Numbered from the stretch's first letter, positions 48,160 to 60,200 are shown. The stretch: 64,000 nt of DNA from Zingiber officinale (GCF_018446385.1 NC_055996.1:126652532-126716531), one strand, 5' to 3'. Notes: generated by a model from the sequence alone, not told the origin. Translations and numbers: made by a program.

Positions 48160-48950
48160 AAAGCTACCGAGCTAACGAGCTACCGGGCTACCGAGCTAAC
48201 GAGCTACCGAGCTAACGAGCTACCGAGCTACCGAGCTACCGAGCTCTCTCCGACTTCGTCCGGAGAACGAGCTATCGAGCCCTCTCCGACTCCATTCGGT
48301 CCAGAGAACGAGCTACCGAGCTACCGAGCTACCGAGCTACCGAGTCCTCTCTGACTTCCCATGCCAAGCTTCCATACTTGGACTTCTCCCGTGCCAAGCT
48401 CCCTACTTGGACTTTTCCGTGCCAAGTCTCCATACTTGGACTTTTCTCGTGCCAAGCTTCCATACTTGGACTTTTCACCAGATGTCTGGTCAACCTTGAC
48501 CTATCTGGATTTTCCTTGCCTGGCTTCACTCACCAGGACTTTCCCTTGCCTGGCTTCACTCACCAGGACTTTCACCTGGCTTCACTTACCAGGATTTTCC
48601 AACTGCCTGGCTTCACTCACCAGGACTTTCCCTTGCCTGGCTTCACTCACCAGGACTTTCACCTGGCTTCACTTACCAGGATTTTCACCTGGCTTCACTT
48701 ACCAGGATTTTCCGAATCAGGTCGACTCACCTCGGGTCAACCAGGTCAACCTTGACCAAAGATTGCACCCACAATCTCCCAAGTTTGTATTTTGTCAAAC
48801 ATCAGAATACAACTTTTCTATTCTCGTCAAACATCATAATAGAACTTTTTTCTATTCTCGTCAAACATCAAAATAGAACTTTTCTATTCTCGTCAAACAT
48901 CATAATAGAACTTTTCTATTCTCGTCAAACATCAAAATACAACTCGAGTC
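48160..48950. repeat. Three adjacent minisatellites in the solo LTR
   Basis: 48160-48350 repeats gagctaccgagctaac (8 and 16 bp steps). 48360-48475 repeats ccatacttggacttttc. 48510-48710 repeats a unit of about 33 bp with cctggcttcactcaccagga. 48785-48945 repeats a unit of about 35 bp with tctattctcgtcaaacatca. Open frames of up to 171 residues here are repeat-encoded. Confidence 0.88.
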
Positions 48951-50126
48951 AGGTCAACTCGAGTCAGGTCAACCAGGTCAACCTTGACCTAAAGTTGCAC
49001 CAACACCTCTATCCTTTATAAGATAATGATTATGATGAAATTCAAAAAATGACATTGTTATCAAGACAAAACTGGCGTGTAGAAAGTAAATTTTTAGTGA
49101 TAGATGGAACATGAAAGACATTGCACATGTGAAAAGTTCGATTAGATAAATGAACATATGTGTTTCCAAGATTAGCAATTTGCAAACCTGAACCATCGCC
49201 TACTTGCACCGTATCTGAGCCATAATATGACATTACGTCTGTAAGGATATTATAATCTGATGTGACATGATGAGTTGCTCCAGTGTCAATATACCAATCA
49301 GTAGATGAGAACTCTGGGTTTTTACCACAAGTAGGCACAGACGAAAGAACTTTAGGATATACTTATGAAATAGATGGTTGTCTTGAGACTGTAGGACCAC
49401 CAATGAAATTTGAATCAAATGGACTAGGACATTGAATACCAAAATGTCCAATTCCAAGACAAATTTGACATTTTACCCTAGACCAATCCAGTCTTTTAGG
49501 GCATATATTTCCAGTATGACCAACGATGTGACAAATTTGACATCGGTCTGGACTTTGCTTTTGTCCTCTTTGATGTCGTCGAGTATTTGACATCTAAAGT
49601 AAAAAATAACTTGTCCGGTGGTAGTGGGGGAAAAAAAATAGAGATTAAGGAAGAGGAAAGAGAAGCAAAGGGGTTGGCAACGGAAGAAAATAAGTATTTT
49701 TCGTTTGTTCTGAAAAATAGAGAAGAATAAGAAAATTAAAACACGTAGGAGAAAATAAGAGGCTTGAGGGAAAAATTTAAAATTCGCCGTTTATACGATC
49801 TCCGCCTCAAGAAATTGAGGGAAGATAAAAAAAAAAAGAGAGAGAGAGATGACTCTGATACCATGTAAGAAGAAGAATAGGTAGAGAGGAAGGAATAAGA
49901 TGAGAATAATAAAATCTATTGTTCATTGATATTTGCCCTAAGGACAATACAATATATAATGTTCAAAAGTACTTGGTCAAATAACTAATTAACAAATAAC
50001 AGAATTATTCTAAGAATAATTCTAAGAATAATTATAACAGAATTATTAGAATAATCCAAATACTAATATGATTTGATTTGGTAATTTGATCCGGTCAATT
50101 TGGATAATTCTGTTATATCTCTTTTA

Positions 50127-50490
50127 GTCTCATCTCCTAAAATAATAATAATAATAATGTGTGCACTGTAATGTTCCATCACCTACAAAAATAATAATGT
50201 TGTGTGCGCATTATAATGTCCCATCTCCTGAAATAATAATAATGGTGTGTACATTGTGATGTTTCATCGTTTGTAAAAATAAAAATATTGTGTATGCATT
50301 GTGATATCCCGTCGCCTTTAAAAATAATAATATTGTGTGTGCATTGTGATGTCTCATCTTCTGAAATAATAATAATGGCGTGTGCATTGTGATGTACCGT
50401 TGCTTGCAATAATAAAAATATTGTGTGTGCATTGTGATGTCTCATCTCTTGAAATAATAGTAATGATATGTGCATTATACATTATAAATA
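50127..50490. repeat. Harbinger spacer repeat array, right fragment
   Basis: About eight units of the 44 bp repeat, continuing in register from 38783 after the copia insertion and ending about 50 bp before the transposase start region. A TATA-like cattatacattataaatac at 50472-50490 may be the transposase promoter. Confidence 0.88.
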
Positions 50491-50536
50491 CACACCATAA
50501 CTGAAAACAATTCAAGCACATTCTTCATCTCAAAAA

Positions 50537-51860
50537 ATGAATGCTAGATATGAAGGTACATCAAATTTATCATCCTCGAGCTCTGAAGATGATGAAATAT
50601 TTAACGCACACAGAAGGCTTATCACTCAAGCGATTTATCGAAATAATCAAGTCATTTTGAATCATCTGAATTAAGAAAGCACCAAAGGCAAACATCGAGG
50701 ATCTATTCCTAGTCACATAGTGATCAATCATAATAGAGAAGCTGTTGATTGTAATCTATTCAATGATTACTTTGCTGAAAATCCTACATATAATGTTGTA
50801 ATGTTTCAAAGAAGATTCCAAATGGGAATAAATTTATCTATGCTTATTTTTAATGCGGTTAGTAATCATGATAATTATTTTGTGTAGAAAAGAGACGGAG
50901 TTGGAAAACTTGGTTTATCAGGTTTACAAAAAATATCAGTTGCATTTTGAATATTGGCATATGGTGTACCGACAAATGCTATCGATGAGTACATCAAAAT
51001 AGGAGAATCAACTGCCATAGAGAGTGTGAACAGATTTTGTCATGCTGTTGTTGAAGTATTTGGAGGACAGTACTCACAATCACCCAATGCTAATGATGTT
51101 GCCAAGGTTCTTCATATTGGTGAGCAGTGTGGTTTTCCTGGTACGTTGGGTAGTCTAGATTGCATGTATTGAAAGTGGAAAAATTGCCCAACAACATAGG
51201 TTGGGCAATATTTTAATCGTAGTGGAAAACCAACAATTATTCTAGAAGTTGTAGCTGATTATGATTTTTGGATATGATATATATGCATATTTCGATTTAT
51301 CCGGATTTAACAATGATATTAATGTATTGGAATATTCTCAATTTTTTTCTAACCTAGCTCAGGTATTGCCCCCCCCCCCGGCCGTTATGTTATTCAAGGA
51401 AAAGAGTATAGCATGTGTTACTATTTAGCTGATGGTATATACTCAAAATGGTCTACACTTGTTTAAACAATTCATGATCCATGGATATAAAGAATAAGTT
51501 GTTTGCAATGAAACAAGAGGTATGTAGAAAAGATATTGAGTAGGCATTTGGAGTGCTCCAATCATGCTTTGCAATTGTTGTAGGACCTTCACGTTTTGAC
51601 AGAAAAATATTTTACATGATATAATGACTTCATGTATTATTATGCATAATATAATAATTTAAGATGAGTGCGATATGAATGCATCAATTGTTGGTTAAGG
51701 TGAAGTCTCATTGACTGCAGATGTTGATAGAGCGATAGATGGCAATACTCAATTTCAAGAGTTTCTTGTTATATATAAAGAAATCAAAAATAAAAATGCT
51801 CAGTTTACCCTTAGATTAATTGAGTATTTTGTGGGAATAATATAATAACTCCAATAATTA
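50537..51860 (+). pseudogene. PIF/Harbinger transposase (HARBI1-like DDE nuclease) remnant
   Basis: Starts MNARYEGTSNLSSSSSEDDE, followed by YFAENPTYNVVMFQRRFQMG, KLGLSGLQKISV, ILAYGVPTNAIDEYIKIGES, the DDE_Tnp_4 first aspartate in GTLGSLDCMY, the second in GFNNDINVLE, and AFGVLQSCFAIVVGPSRF near the third acidic residue, ending near LWE*YNNSNN. The family is about 400-440 residues. In-frame stops replace tryptophan or other codons (for example after NHLN, in VAF*ILAYG and after LDCMY), and shifts follow 51250. The gene is dead. Confidence 0.9.
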
Positions 51861-53880
51861 AGGTTCATAATAATGTATTTTTAATGAAGTATTATTTATT
51901 TTATAAAAATATTTAAAATAGTTATTATGTTAATTATTTATGGTTGTATGTTATCTATATTAGTATGTCTATTAAATTATTTCCACCAAAATTAAGGTAC
52001 TAATTTATATTTTCTTGTAACTAAAAGCATAATATCATAAAAAATTAATTATTATGTACCATAAAACTATTAATTTTAATAATTATTATTATCACAATAA
52101 AAATATTTAATAAATTAATATGTATGTTGAATAATAAATTATAAGATGAAAAAATAAAATATTTTAAGGACTATTTTTTTTTAGGGTAAGAAATGATATG
52201 TATTAATTGGAATTGAAAAATATTTAGTGTTGAAACGATACCAAATTAAAGCCGAAAATGCATCAAAATAGGTTTTACCGCATGCAGTTCTTTTGTAGAT
52301 GGCTGGTTTATTTGGTTTTTGACAGCGGAATGAAAAGACAACAAACTAGGAATTTTAAAGGGAGGGCATCGTTTTTTATTGGAACCAAAAGTACATATCT
52401 TAGTATATTTTACTTGAGTTCTGATACATGGGTCTGTAATTTTTTTGTCTTTTTATGATTCTTTTCCTATTTTATACTTCAGATCGCGATTAAAATACGA
52501 TCAAATTGAGAGTGATTTTTTTTAGATTTACTTTTTATTCATATTGTAGTTTAGATTTAGACAAACGGTCGATATCATCGTCTCTTGCTCGGTGCTATAT
52601 AGCCTGTCCATCGTCGATAACTTCCGATCGTCTCTATCAACTCAAATCATATTCTAATTTGGATTGAGACAAGCGGCCGGAGGTCGTCATCCCCTACTCA
52701 ATGCTATGCAATCTGCCTATCGTCGATAGCTTCCGACCGTCTATCTCAATTCAAATTACAATCTATAAAGGGAGATAAATCTAGGATAGATTGTAACGGT
52801 CAGATTTCGATTATGATCCAACGTACAAATTAAAATTAAAAAAAAGACACAAAGAAAAAATTAAACATATCGGACAAACAAAAAATCTGAGCTCATTTTA
52901 CATCTGCAAAATTATACTACTATACAATTGGCTGCGTTGCTATAATATAATACTATTATGGTTAGAAATAAACTAATAAACTATCTTATTGACTAGAAAT
53001 AAAAATATCCATATTACACCGTTATGAATTATAGTTGCTATGCCATAGTACAAAATAAGTCCGATTAATAAAAAAACACAGTGAAAAATGAAATGGGTGA
53101 GACATCGTTCTAATAAAAAAACAATTAGTAATCAAAAAGTGACCACCTTCAAGTATTCCAATAATAATAAAAAAGGCTTCTTTGACTTTGGACTATTTTA
53201 AAAAAAATCATAAATATGAAAAACAAATATACAAATCAAGTGACAAGTAGACCTTACCAGGGTCAAAATCGATGACTCGGTTTAAAATTATCAGTTTAAT
53301 GGTTTAAATTATCAGTTCGATAAATTTTTTTAGTCGACCCTAATCTTAAAAATAAATTTGATTATTAAAAAAATAATTAATAATTATAAATGTCAATATA
53401 ATATAGACCATATGGATAAGGCATTTAATTTTTAGCCAAGAGATCAATTTCTATCAATAAAAATATATCATATATATTAAAATTAAAAATAAATAAAAAA
53501 GAATATGTATTAAAAAATCAACTGAACCAGTAGTTCCGGGTCAGTTATGGTTCAGACCATTAATCAGATCAATAAATAATCGATCCATTTATGGGCCGGG
53601 CCATGTCTGGATAAGTCTCGTGACAATGATGCAGAGGGCCCAAAAAATAAAAAAAAAGCTATAGAGCTTAATTTATAGCATTTTTAACCGCATTAAATAC
53701 TATAATAATTTCTATCAAAACTATTACAATAATATTAAATTATTTTAATTAAATTAATGTAATTCTGAATAATTTAAAAAGTATTTTTGATAAAATAAAA
53801 CTCAATTTATAGTATTTTTTGCTAAATCAATACAATATTATTAAAATAAGACTATAAAACCTTTTAAAAGAAAATAATAG
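51861..53880. other. AT-rich intergenic region
   Basis: No gene recognised in 2 kb. Short frames (52258-52458) lack domains. A tandem duplication lies at 52553-52770. The right terminus of the Harbinger element is probably in the first few hundred bases but was not located. Confidence 0.5.
52553..52770. repeat. Tandem duplication, unit about 110 bp
   Basis: Two units share gatt.agacaa.cgg(t/c)cg, gctat..a.cctg(t)ccatcgtcgata and cttccgatcgtct. Divergence about 20% by eye. Confidence 0.75.
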
Positions 53881-54273
53881 TTAGGAAGTTGAGATCGGAT
53901 CGGCAAGAGGTTTGTTAAAATTAGCAATGGCCGGCAGCACAAAACACTCCGTGCCGGCGTGGCTTGGTCGTCGCTGTCTCATCCTCTGTCCGCCGAACCT
54001 GAAACGAGCGCTTGCGAAAATGGCGGAAACAAGGCAAGCGAGCGAGAGGAAAACGACAAGAAAGCGGATGAGAGAGCCAGAGAGGGAGACGGAGGCGCAT
54101 CAATACACCAGTATTTCCACCTCGCCCAATCTTTATTTAATAGCCGCTACTCGACAAGCCAAAGCGTCGGCTTTTCGCCTTCTTAAACCCTCTTCCCTAC
54201 GCGCTGTCGTCTCACACTCCACTTTCCGCTCTCGCCTCTTCTGCCGCCATCTCGTCACACTTCCTTCTTCTCC
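53881..54273 (+). promoter_or_regulatory. Promoter and 5' leader of the class IV aminotransferase
   Basis: GC content rises and the sequence becomes pyrimidine-rich (ctcgcctcttctgccgcc, cacacttccttcttctcc) up to the ATG at 54274. TTTATTTAATA near 54133 is a possible TATA box. Frames at 53912-54334 and 53959-54186 overlap it without homology. Confidence 0.45.
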
Positions 54274-57200
54274 ATGGGGGACGAAGTTTCAGGTTCGCCC
54301 CCAGTTCCGATTTACTCGTCGGCCACCGAGGTAGATGAAATGATCGCCTTTTCCCCTCAAATTTTTATTTTTATTTCTTCCCCCGCTTCCGAACTCTTGT
54401 GGATCCGTTTTTTTTGTTGCTGGCAAAAGATCCCCTTTTTTGTTTTACTTTGAGCGAAAAATAAATCTTTTGTTGATTGATTTTTTAATTAGGTTTTGGA
54501 CAAGCTGAAGGAGAAGTGGAGCGCTGTGAAAAAGCAACCTTACCCGGCCATGTATTCCAGCGTGGTCGGTGGGATAATTCTTGATCCAGCGATGATGGTT
54601 ATCCCCATGGACGATCACATGGTACACAGAGGGCATGGTGTCTTCGATACAGCCACGCTTATGGACGGGTGGGTTTGGTTGTTTAAGGTGCTTGTTTCGA
54701 TCGTTTTTGTTGCCAAGGGTTTCATCATTATGAACAATAGCTGATAATCTATAATCGTTTCTTTAATCAGTTGAGAACAAGAAGTTGCTGTTTTATCCTC
54801 TTTGCATAATATTTACTTTCACAGACTGAGAACACAAAATTGCATTTTTATCCTCTTTATATGAAGATGAAATTGATGGGAAAAATGGTTGTGGAGGCCA
54901 TGTTTTAAAATTTGATTCATATTCACAAATTCAATTGAGGTAGGAGAGAAGATGATTAGGAGAAGAATTAGTATTTTGTGTGTATAAAAGACAAAATGGG
55001 TAGGAGATAAGGCAAAGATGATAAAAAACTCGAGTTTTAAGTTATGGTACATAGAAATGTAGTGGGTATTGTTGTATATAGTTCGTTAAAGGATGAAGTT
55101 GTATGAGTAGTTAGAAAGGAGGATAAAATTATACCCTTTAAGATAATTGTGGCAAAATAAACTATGAACTTAATTAGCGTATATGCACCGCAAGTAGGAT
55201 TAGATGAAACTACTAAATCAAGGTTTTGGGACGACTTAGATGAAGTATTACAAAACATTCCGTCGAATGAAATGATTTTAATAGGATGTGATCTAAATAG
55301 GCACGTCGGAGTGAAAAATGAGGAATATAAGAGGGTACATGAGGGTTGAGTTTGGAACGAAAAATGAATAAGGAAACACTATATTAGATTTTGCGATAAC
55401 ATATGACTTTATATTAGCTAATACATTTTTTAAGAAAAGAGAAGAACACTTAGTCACATTTAAAAGTGGGAATAATAAATCGTAAATTGACTTTCTTATA
55501 ATTAGGAAGAAGGATAAAAGATTTGTAAAGATTGTAAAGTCATACATGGAGAAAGCGTAATTACCCAACATAGGTTAATAGTGTTGGATATACGTCTCAA
55601 ACATAATATCAATAGAAAAAAAAATATATACGACTCGTAAAATGAAGTAGTGGAAGTTCAAAAAGGAAAGCAAAATATATTTAAAGAGAAGGCAGGAGTA
55701 CAAGTATTAGGTGAAATATATGGTGACTCTAATATGATATGAGATAAGATTATATCAAAGTTGAAAATATTAGCTAAGAGTATACTCAGTGAATTAAAGG
55801 GACATGCACCACTAAATAAGGAATCTTGGTGATGAAATGACAAAGTACAAAAGAAAGTGAAGGAAAAAACAACATCTTATAAGGAATTATATATTTGTAA
55901 GAATGAGAAAAACTTTAAAAAATATACAATAGTCAAGAAAGATGTTAAGAAAGTAGTGGATGAAGCAAAGAATAAAACTTTTGAACGATTATATCAAAAG
56001 TTGGATACAAAAGAAGGGGAAAGAGATATTTATAGAATAACTAAAGTGAGAGAAAGGAAGACATGAAATCTTATCTAAATAAAATATATTAAAGATGAAT
56101 GTAATAGAGTACTAGTAAACGATGAAGAACTAAAAGAGCGGTGAAAGAGATATTTTCATCAACTTTTTAATAAAGGTTTAGGTGACCTATTGAACTTAGC
56201 TAATTTAAGTAAATCAAATGAATATAGAAATTTAAATTTGTATCGTAGAATTCAAACTTTAGAAGTAGAACAAACTTTAAATGAAATGCACAATGGAAAA
56301 GTCATTGGACCAGATGATATTCCAATAGAGATATGAAAGTACTTAGGGAAACAAGGTATGAATGACTTATAAAATTATTTAACATGATATTGAAAATCAA
56401 AAAAATATTTGATTAATGGAGGGTAAGTACTCTAGTTCCCTTATATAAGAATAAGAGAGACATACAAAATTGTGCAGATTAAGGGGTATTAAACTAATGA
56501 GTCATACCATGAAATTTTAGGAAAAAGTAATAGAAAAAATATTAAAGAAATTATAATGACCAAAAATCAATTCGGGTTCATGCTTTGAAGATCAACAATA
56601 GAAGCTATATATCTTCTTAGATAACTAATTGAAAAATATCGGAAGTAAAAATAAGATTTACACATGGTATTCATTGACTTAGAAAAAGCTTATGATAGAG
56701 TCTTATACGGAGAATTATATAAAAGAAAGGTGTTAGCGTAATATATATTGAACTAATTAAGAATATGTACGAGGATGTAACGACTAGTGTAAAGTCTTCA
56801 GGCAGAGTAAAGACTTCAGGCGGAGCAGTTGAAGCATTTCCAATAAAGATAGGATTAAATCAAAGATCAACTTTAAGTCTCTATATTTTATACTAATTAT
56901 CGACGAACTCACTACACATATTCAAGACACATACCATGATTCATGTTGTTTACAGATGATATTATTTTGGTAGATGAAACACGTGAAAGAGTAAATGTTA
57001 AACTAGAATCTTGCCGAGAAATACTAGAAGGGAAAGATTTTAGGCTTAGTAGAACAAAGACAGAATATATGAAATTTAAGTTTAGCAATATTAAATGTAA
57101 TAAGACAATTGTTAAGATAGGAGATGACGAGTTGTTCGAAATCGAGAGCTTCAAATATTTAGAATTATTTTTGTAAAAACGATGGAGGGATTGAGAGAGA

Positions 57201-60200
57201 TGTCTTACATAAAATACAAGCATGATGGTTGAAATGAAGGAGAGCGTCGGGTGTTTTATATGACCGTAAAGTATCTTTAAAACTTAAAGGAAAGTTCTAC
57301 AAAATCGCAGTTTAATCTACTATGTTATATGGAGCTGAATGTTGGACTATGACTTGAGCATATGAACAGAAAATGAGAGTTGCAAAAATGAGGATGTTAA
57401 AGTAGATGTGTAGACATACAAGGATGGGCAAAATAAGAAATGAGAGTATTAGAAAAAAAGTCGAAGTTGCATCTATTGAGGAAAAATTCCAGAGACACGT
57501 TTAAGATAGTACGAGCATGTACTTAGACGATCAATAAATGCTCCAATTAGACGATATAAAATTATGACAAACACAATATTAAATGAGGAAGAGGAAGACC
57601 AAAAAAGACTTGGTGAGGAACAATAAAACAAAACAAAATTTATTTAAGTATGGATGATGATATAGTAGGAGATAAAGCTCAATGGCGTAAAAGAATCCAT
57701 ATAGCCAACCCCACCTGGTGGGATAAGGCTTGGTTGTTGTTGTATTCGCAAATTCAATTGGTTAGCAGGGAAATCAGAAACATGTTAGTGCGATTGCATC
57801 AATGAAATTGGATTTTTTTTCTAGTTCAGCAGGAACAGCTTTTGAATTGCAATTCCTACAGATTCACCTGTCGGTTTATGGTCCATCTATGTTGTGGATT
57901 GGAAATCAAATTATGATCTCTCTCATTCGTAGATTGGAAACCAAAGTACGATCTCTCTCTTTCGTAGAATGTCGTATGCTTGGAAAAGAACCAGGTTAAC
58001 TGAATTCCAGAGACATGAGCCTTTATAAAGTAAATGGATGGTAGTAAGGGCACGTTTGGTTGGGCGTTATCGTTGATAACCTTGGTAGGTTATCAACGAT
58101 AACCTTGTTTGGTTTAAGTAATCATTGATTCCCAGTAATGTAACATTCCCGTCATGTCAGCAATCAAGGAATCGATCCCGAAATCAAAAACCTTAGAAAC
58201 CTTAGGGTGCGTTTGGTTTGCACGTTTTTCATTTTCATTTTCATTTTCATTTTCTGGAAAACGCGCGTTTTCTAGAAAATAGAAAATGCCTTTTTGTCAT
58301 TCTCTATTTTTCTAGAAAACGCTATCTATTTTTTTAGAAAACAGACACGAAAAATGCAAACCAAACACTATTTTTCAAAAACACGCGTTTTTCATAAAAT
58401 GAAAATGAAAAACGCACAAACCAAACACACCCTTAGGTTTTTCACGATTTCGGGGTTAAAAATAATTTTTTTCCAAAATTATCCTCGAGGCAGGCGATGG
58501 TGAGCCGGCGATGGTGAGCAAACGGTGACTGTGAGCAAGCGATTTGCGAAGGAGGCGTCGGCAGTTCACGGAGGAGGGAGACGGCGCCGGCGGTTCGCGG
58601 AGGAGGCAGAGCACGCCTACGGTGGGAGCAGTGGCCCAAGGTATCAGCAGTTCCTGAATTGAGGGAGCAGTGACGCACGATACCGACGGTTCGCGGAGGA
58701 AGGAGCAGTGGTCCAAGGCGCACGGTGCCGGCAGTTCGCAGAGGAGGGAGATGGCGCCAGTGGTTCGCTGAGGAGGCGGCACGCCGACGGAGGGAGTGAC
58801 CCAAGATGCCGACGGTTCGCGAAGGAGGGAGAAGGTGTCGGCGGTTCGCAAAGGAGGTGCTGGCGGTTCGTGGGAGACGACGCCAGTCGTTCGCGAGCGG
58901 CACACCGGTGGAGGGAGCAACGACCCAAGGCGCACAACACCAACGATTCGCGGAGGAGGGGCCGACAGTTTGCAAAGGAGGGAGACGGCACCGGCGGTTC
59001 ACAGAGGAGGTGGCATGCCGATAGCTTGCAGAGGAGGCATTGCCAATGAACGGGGGAGAAGCACAGTAATTGCAAATATATAAATTTATTTTAATTATAT
59101 TTTAAAATATATATAAATTTATTTTAAATTTTAAAAATTATAAATCAATTATATTTATTTATTATATATATTATCAACTTATTAATTAATAATATTATTA
59201 TTAATGTAATATAATTTATTTTTAAAAATAATTAAATATTAAATTTAATGAAGGGTAATATAGTAAATATTAAAGTAAATTATAGCTTTACCTAAGTTGA
59301 ATCAAACATAACTAAGGTTATGTTTTATTTCTCGTAATCTTGGTTATGTAATGATCTGGTATTGGCTAAAGAATTAGACGGATCGGCTAAAGAATTGCAT
59401 CCGATGGTTTACTTAAATGTTGTTTGCTTTGAATTTTTTTGTTCGAGAAAGTTTATAAGACAAATAATTTCATAGTAAATTGTCTTGGATGCATTGATCT
59501 TTTCTTCTTGAAACTTAATGTCTTATGTGACCTTGTATGCAAATTTTCAGGTACCTGTATGAGCTTGGCACTCATTTGGACAGATTCTTGAGATCAGCAT
59601 CAAAAGCAAAGATCAAATCACCCTTTCCTCGTGAAATTTTGCATAATATTCTTATCCAAATGACGGCGGCATCAAAATGCAAAAAGGGATCAATTCGATA
59701 CTGGCTCAGTGCTGGTCCTGGTAATTTCTTGTTATCGCCGGCTGCCTGCCCAGAAGCTGCCTTCTATGCAGTAGTAATTGACGATGACTTTTCTCAGTGC
59801 AAGGAAGGTGTCAAAGTCATTACATCCACCGTGCCAATGAAACCTTCTTTATTTGCTACCGTGAAGAATGTGAATTATCTCCCAAACGTTCTCTCAGTAA
59901 TGGAGGCAGAGGAGAAGGGTGCCTGGTCTGCAATTTGGGTCGATGAGCAAGGCTACGTAGCAGAGGGCCCTAATGTTAATGTTGCATTCATAACCAAAAA
60001 CAAGGAATTACTGCTGCCATCGTTTGACAAGATTCTTAGTGGCTGCACTGCTAAGAGGCTTCTGGCACTAGCTCCCCAATTGGTAGAGAAAGGTCTTCTA
60101 ATAAGTGTTAGCATTGTTGATATAACAGTTGATAGCGGGAAAGATTCAGCTGAGATGATGTTTGTTGGAAGTTGCCTGCCTATATTACCTATTGTCGAAT

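Larger units (their letters stand above)
47234..49005 (-). mobile_element. SIRE-type solo LTR (1.77 kb), target duplication CCTCT
   Basis: Read on the minus strand it starts TGTTGGTGCAAC and ends ATCGATCCTAACA. Flanks are CCTCT at 47229-47233 and 49006-49010. The G run followed by tgtgaatagc and the caccttgtccg-type promoter segment relate it to the LTRs at 17885 and 26081. It interrupts the copia element between protease and pre-integrase. It contains three different minisatellites (see 48160-48950). Solo, with no internal region. Confidence 0.88.
38784..50126 (-). mobile_element. Ty1/copia retrotransposon carrying nested CACTA and solo LTR; target duplication GTCTC
   Basis: Flanked by GTCTC at 38779-38783 and 50127-50131 within one spacer repeat. 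On the minus strand a primer binding site (TGGTATCAGAGTC) follows the right LTR (49864-50126). Parts from right to left are gag knuckles (49363-49593, two CX2CX4HX4C motifs), protease (49042-49338, DTGATHHVTSD), GAG-pre-integrase and integrase (46550-47220), and reverse transcriptase (38800-40327, FLIYVDDILITG, LYGLRQAPRAW). RNase H and most of the left LTR are not seen. About 3.4 kb is its own sequence. The remainder is the CACTA element (40356-46544) and a SIRE-type solo LTR (47234-49005). Broken, with several breaks. Confidence 0.9.
35890..51860. mobile_element. PIF/Harbinger DNA transposon remnant, spread over 16 kb by nested insertions
   Basis: A Myb-like ORF1 on the minus strand (36438-37340) and a DDE transposase on the plus strand (50537-51860) diverge from a shared spacer made of about 44 bp tandem repeats. 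The spacer repeats occur on both sides of the insertions (37495-37588, 38438-38783, 50127-50490), showing that ORF1 and transposase were once about 1 kb apart. Intervening DNA is a gypsy-type solo LTR and a copia element with its own nested insertions. The left end near 35890 (gactatttccaatcgtgtcc followed by a palindromic tttatatcattttgatataaa) resembles Harbinger termini. The right terminus was not identified. Both ORFs have several stops, so it is inactive. Confidence 0.7.
58045..59340. other. Intronic composite of hairpin, MITE and GC-rich repeat
   Basis: Starts with a perfect hairpin (GTTATCGTTGATAAC at 58066-58080 and its inverse at 58089-58103), followed by a Tourist-like MITE and a GC-rich repeat, then very AT-rich DNA to 59340. 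The opening cacgtttggttgggcgttatc resembles plant MITE termini, but no clear matching right end was found. Confidence 0.45.

Noticed and set aside
48361-48876. 171-codon plus-strand frame
   Set aside because: Reads through minisatellites of the solo LTR, giving LPGFTHQDF-type repeats only.
48160-48950. Possible CRISPR-like array of regularly spaced repeats
   Set aside because: Units are contiguous minisatellites without unique spacers, in a plant LTR.
35890-51860. Search for the Harbinger right terminal inverted repeat
   Set aside because: No convincing inverse of the left-end sequence was found between 51860 and 53000, so the right border was left approximate.
58442-59083. Frames up to 186 residues on both strands in the aminotransferase intron
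   Set aside because: GC-rich tandem repeat keeps frames open. No homology, and it lies within an intron of an intact gene.
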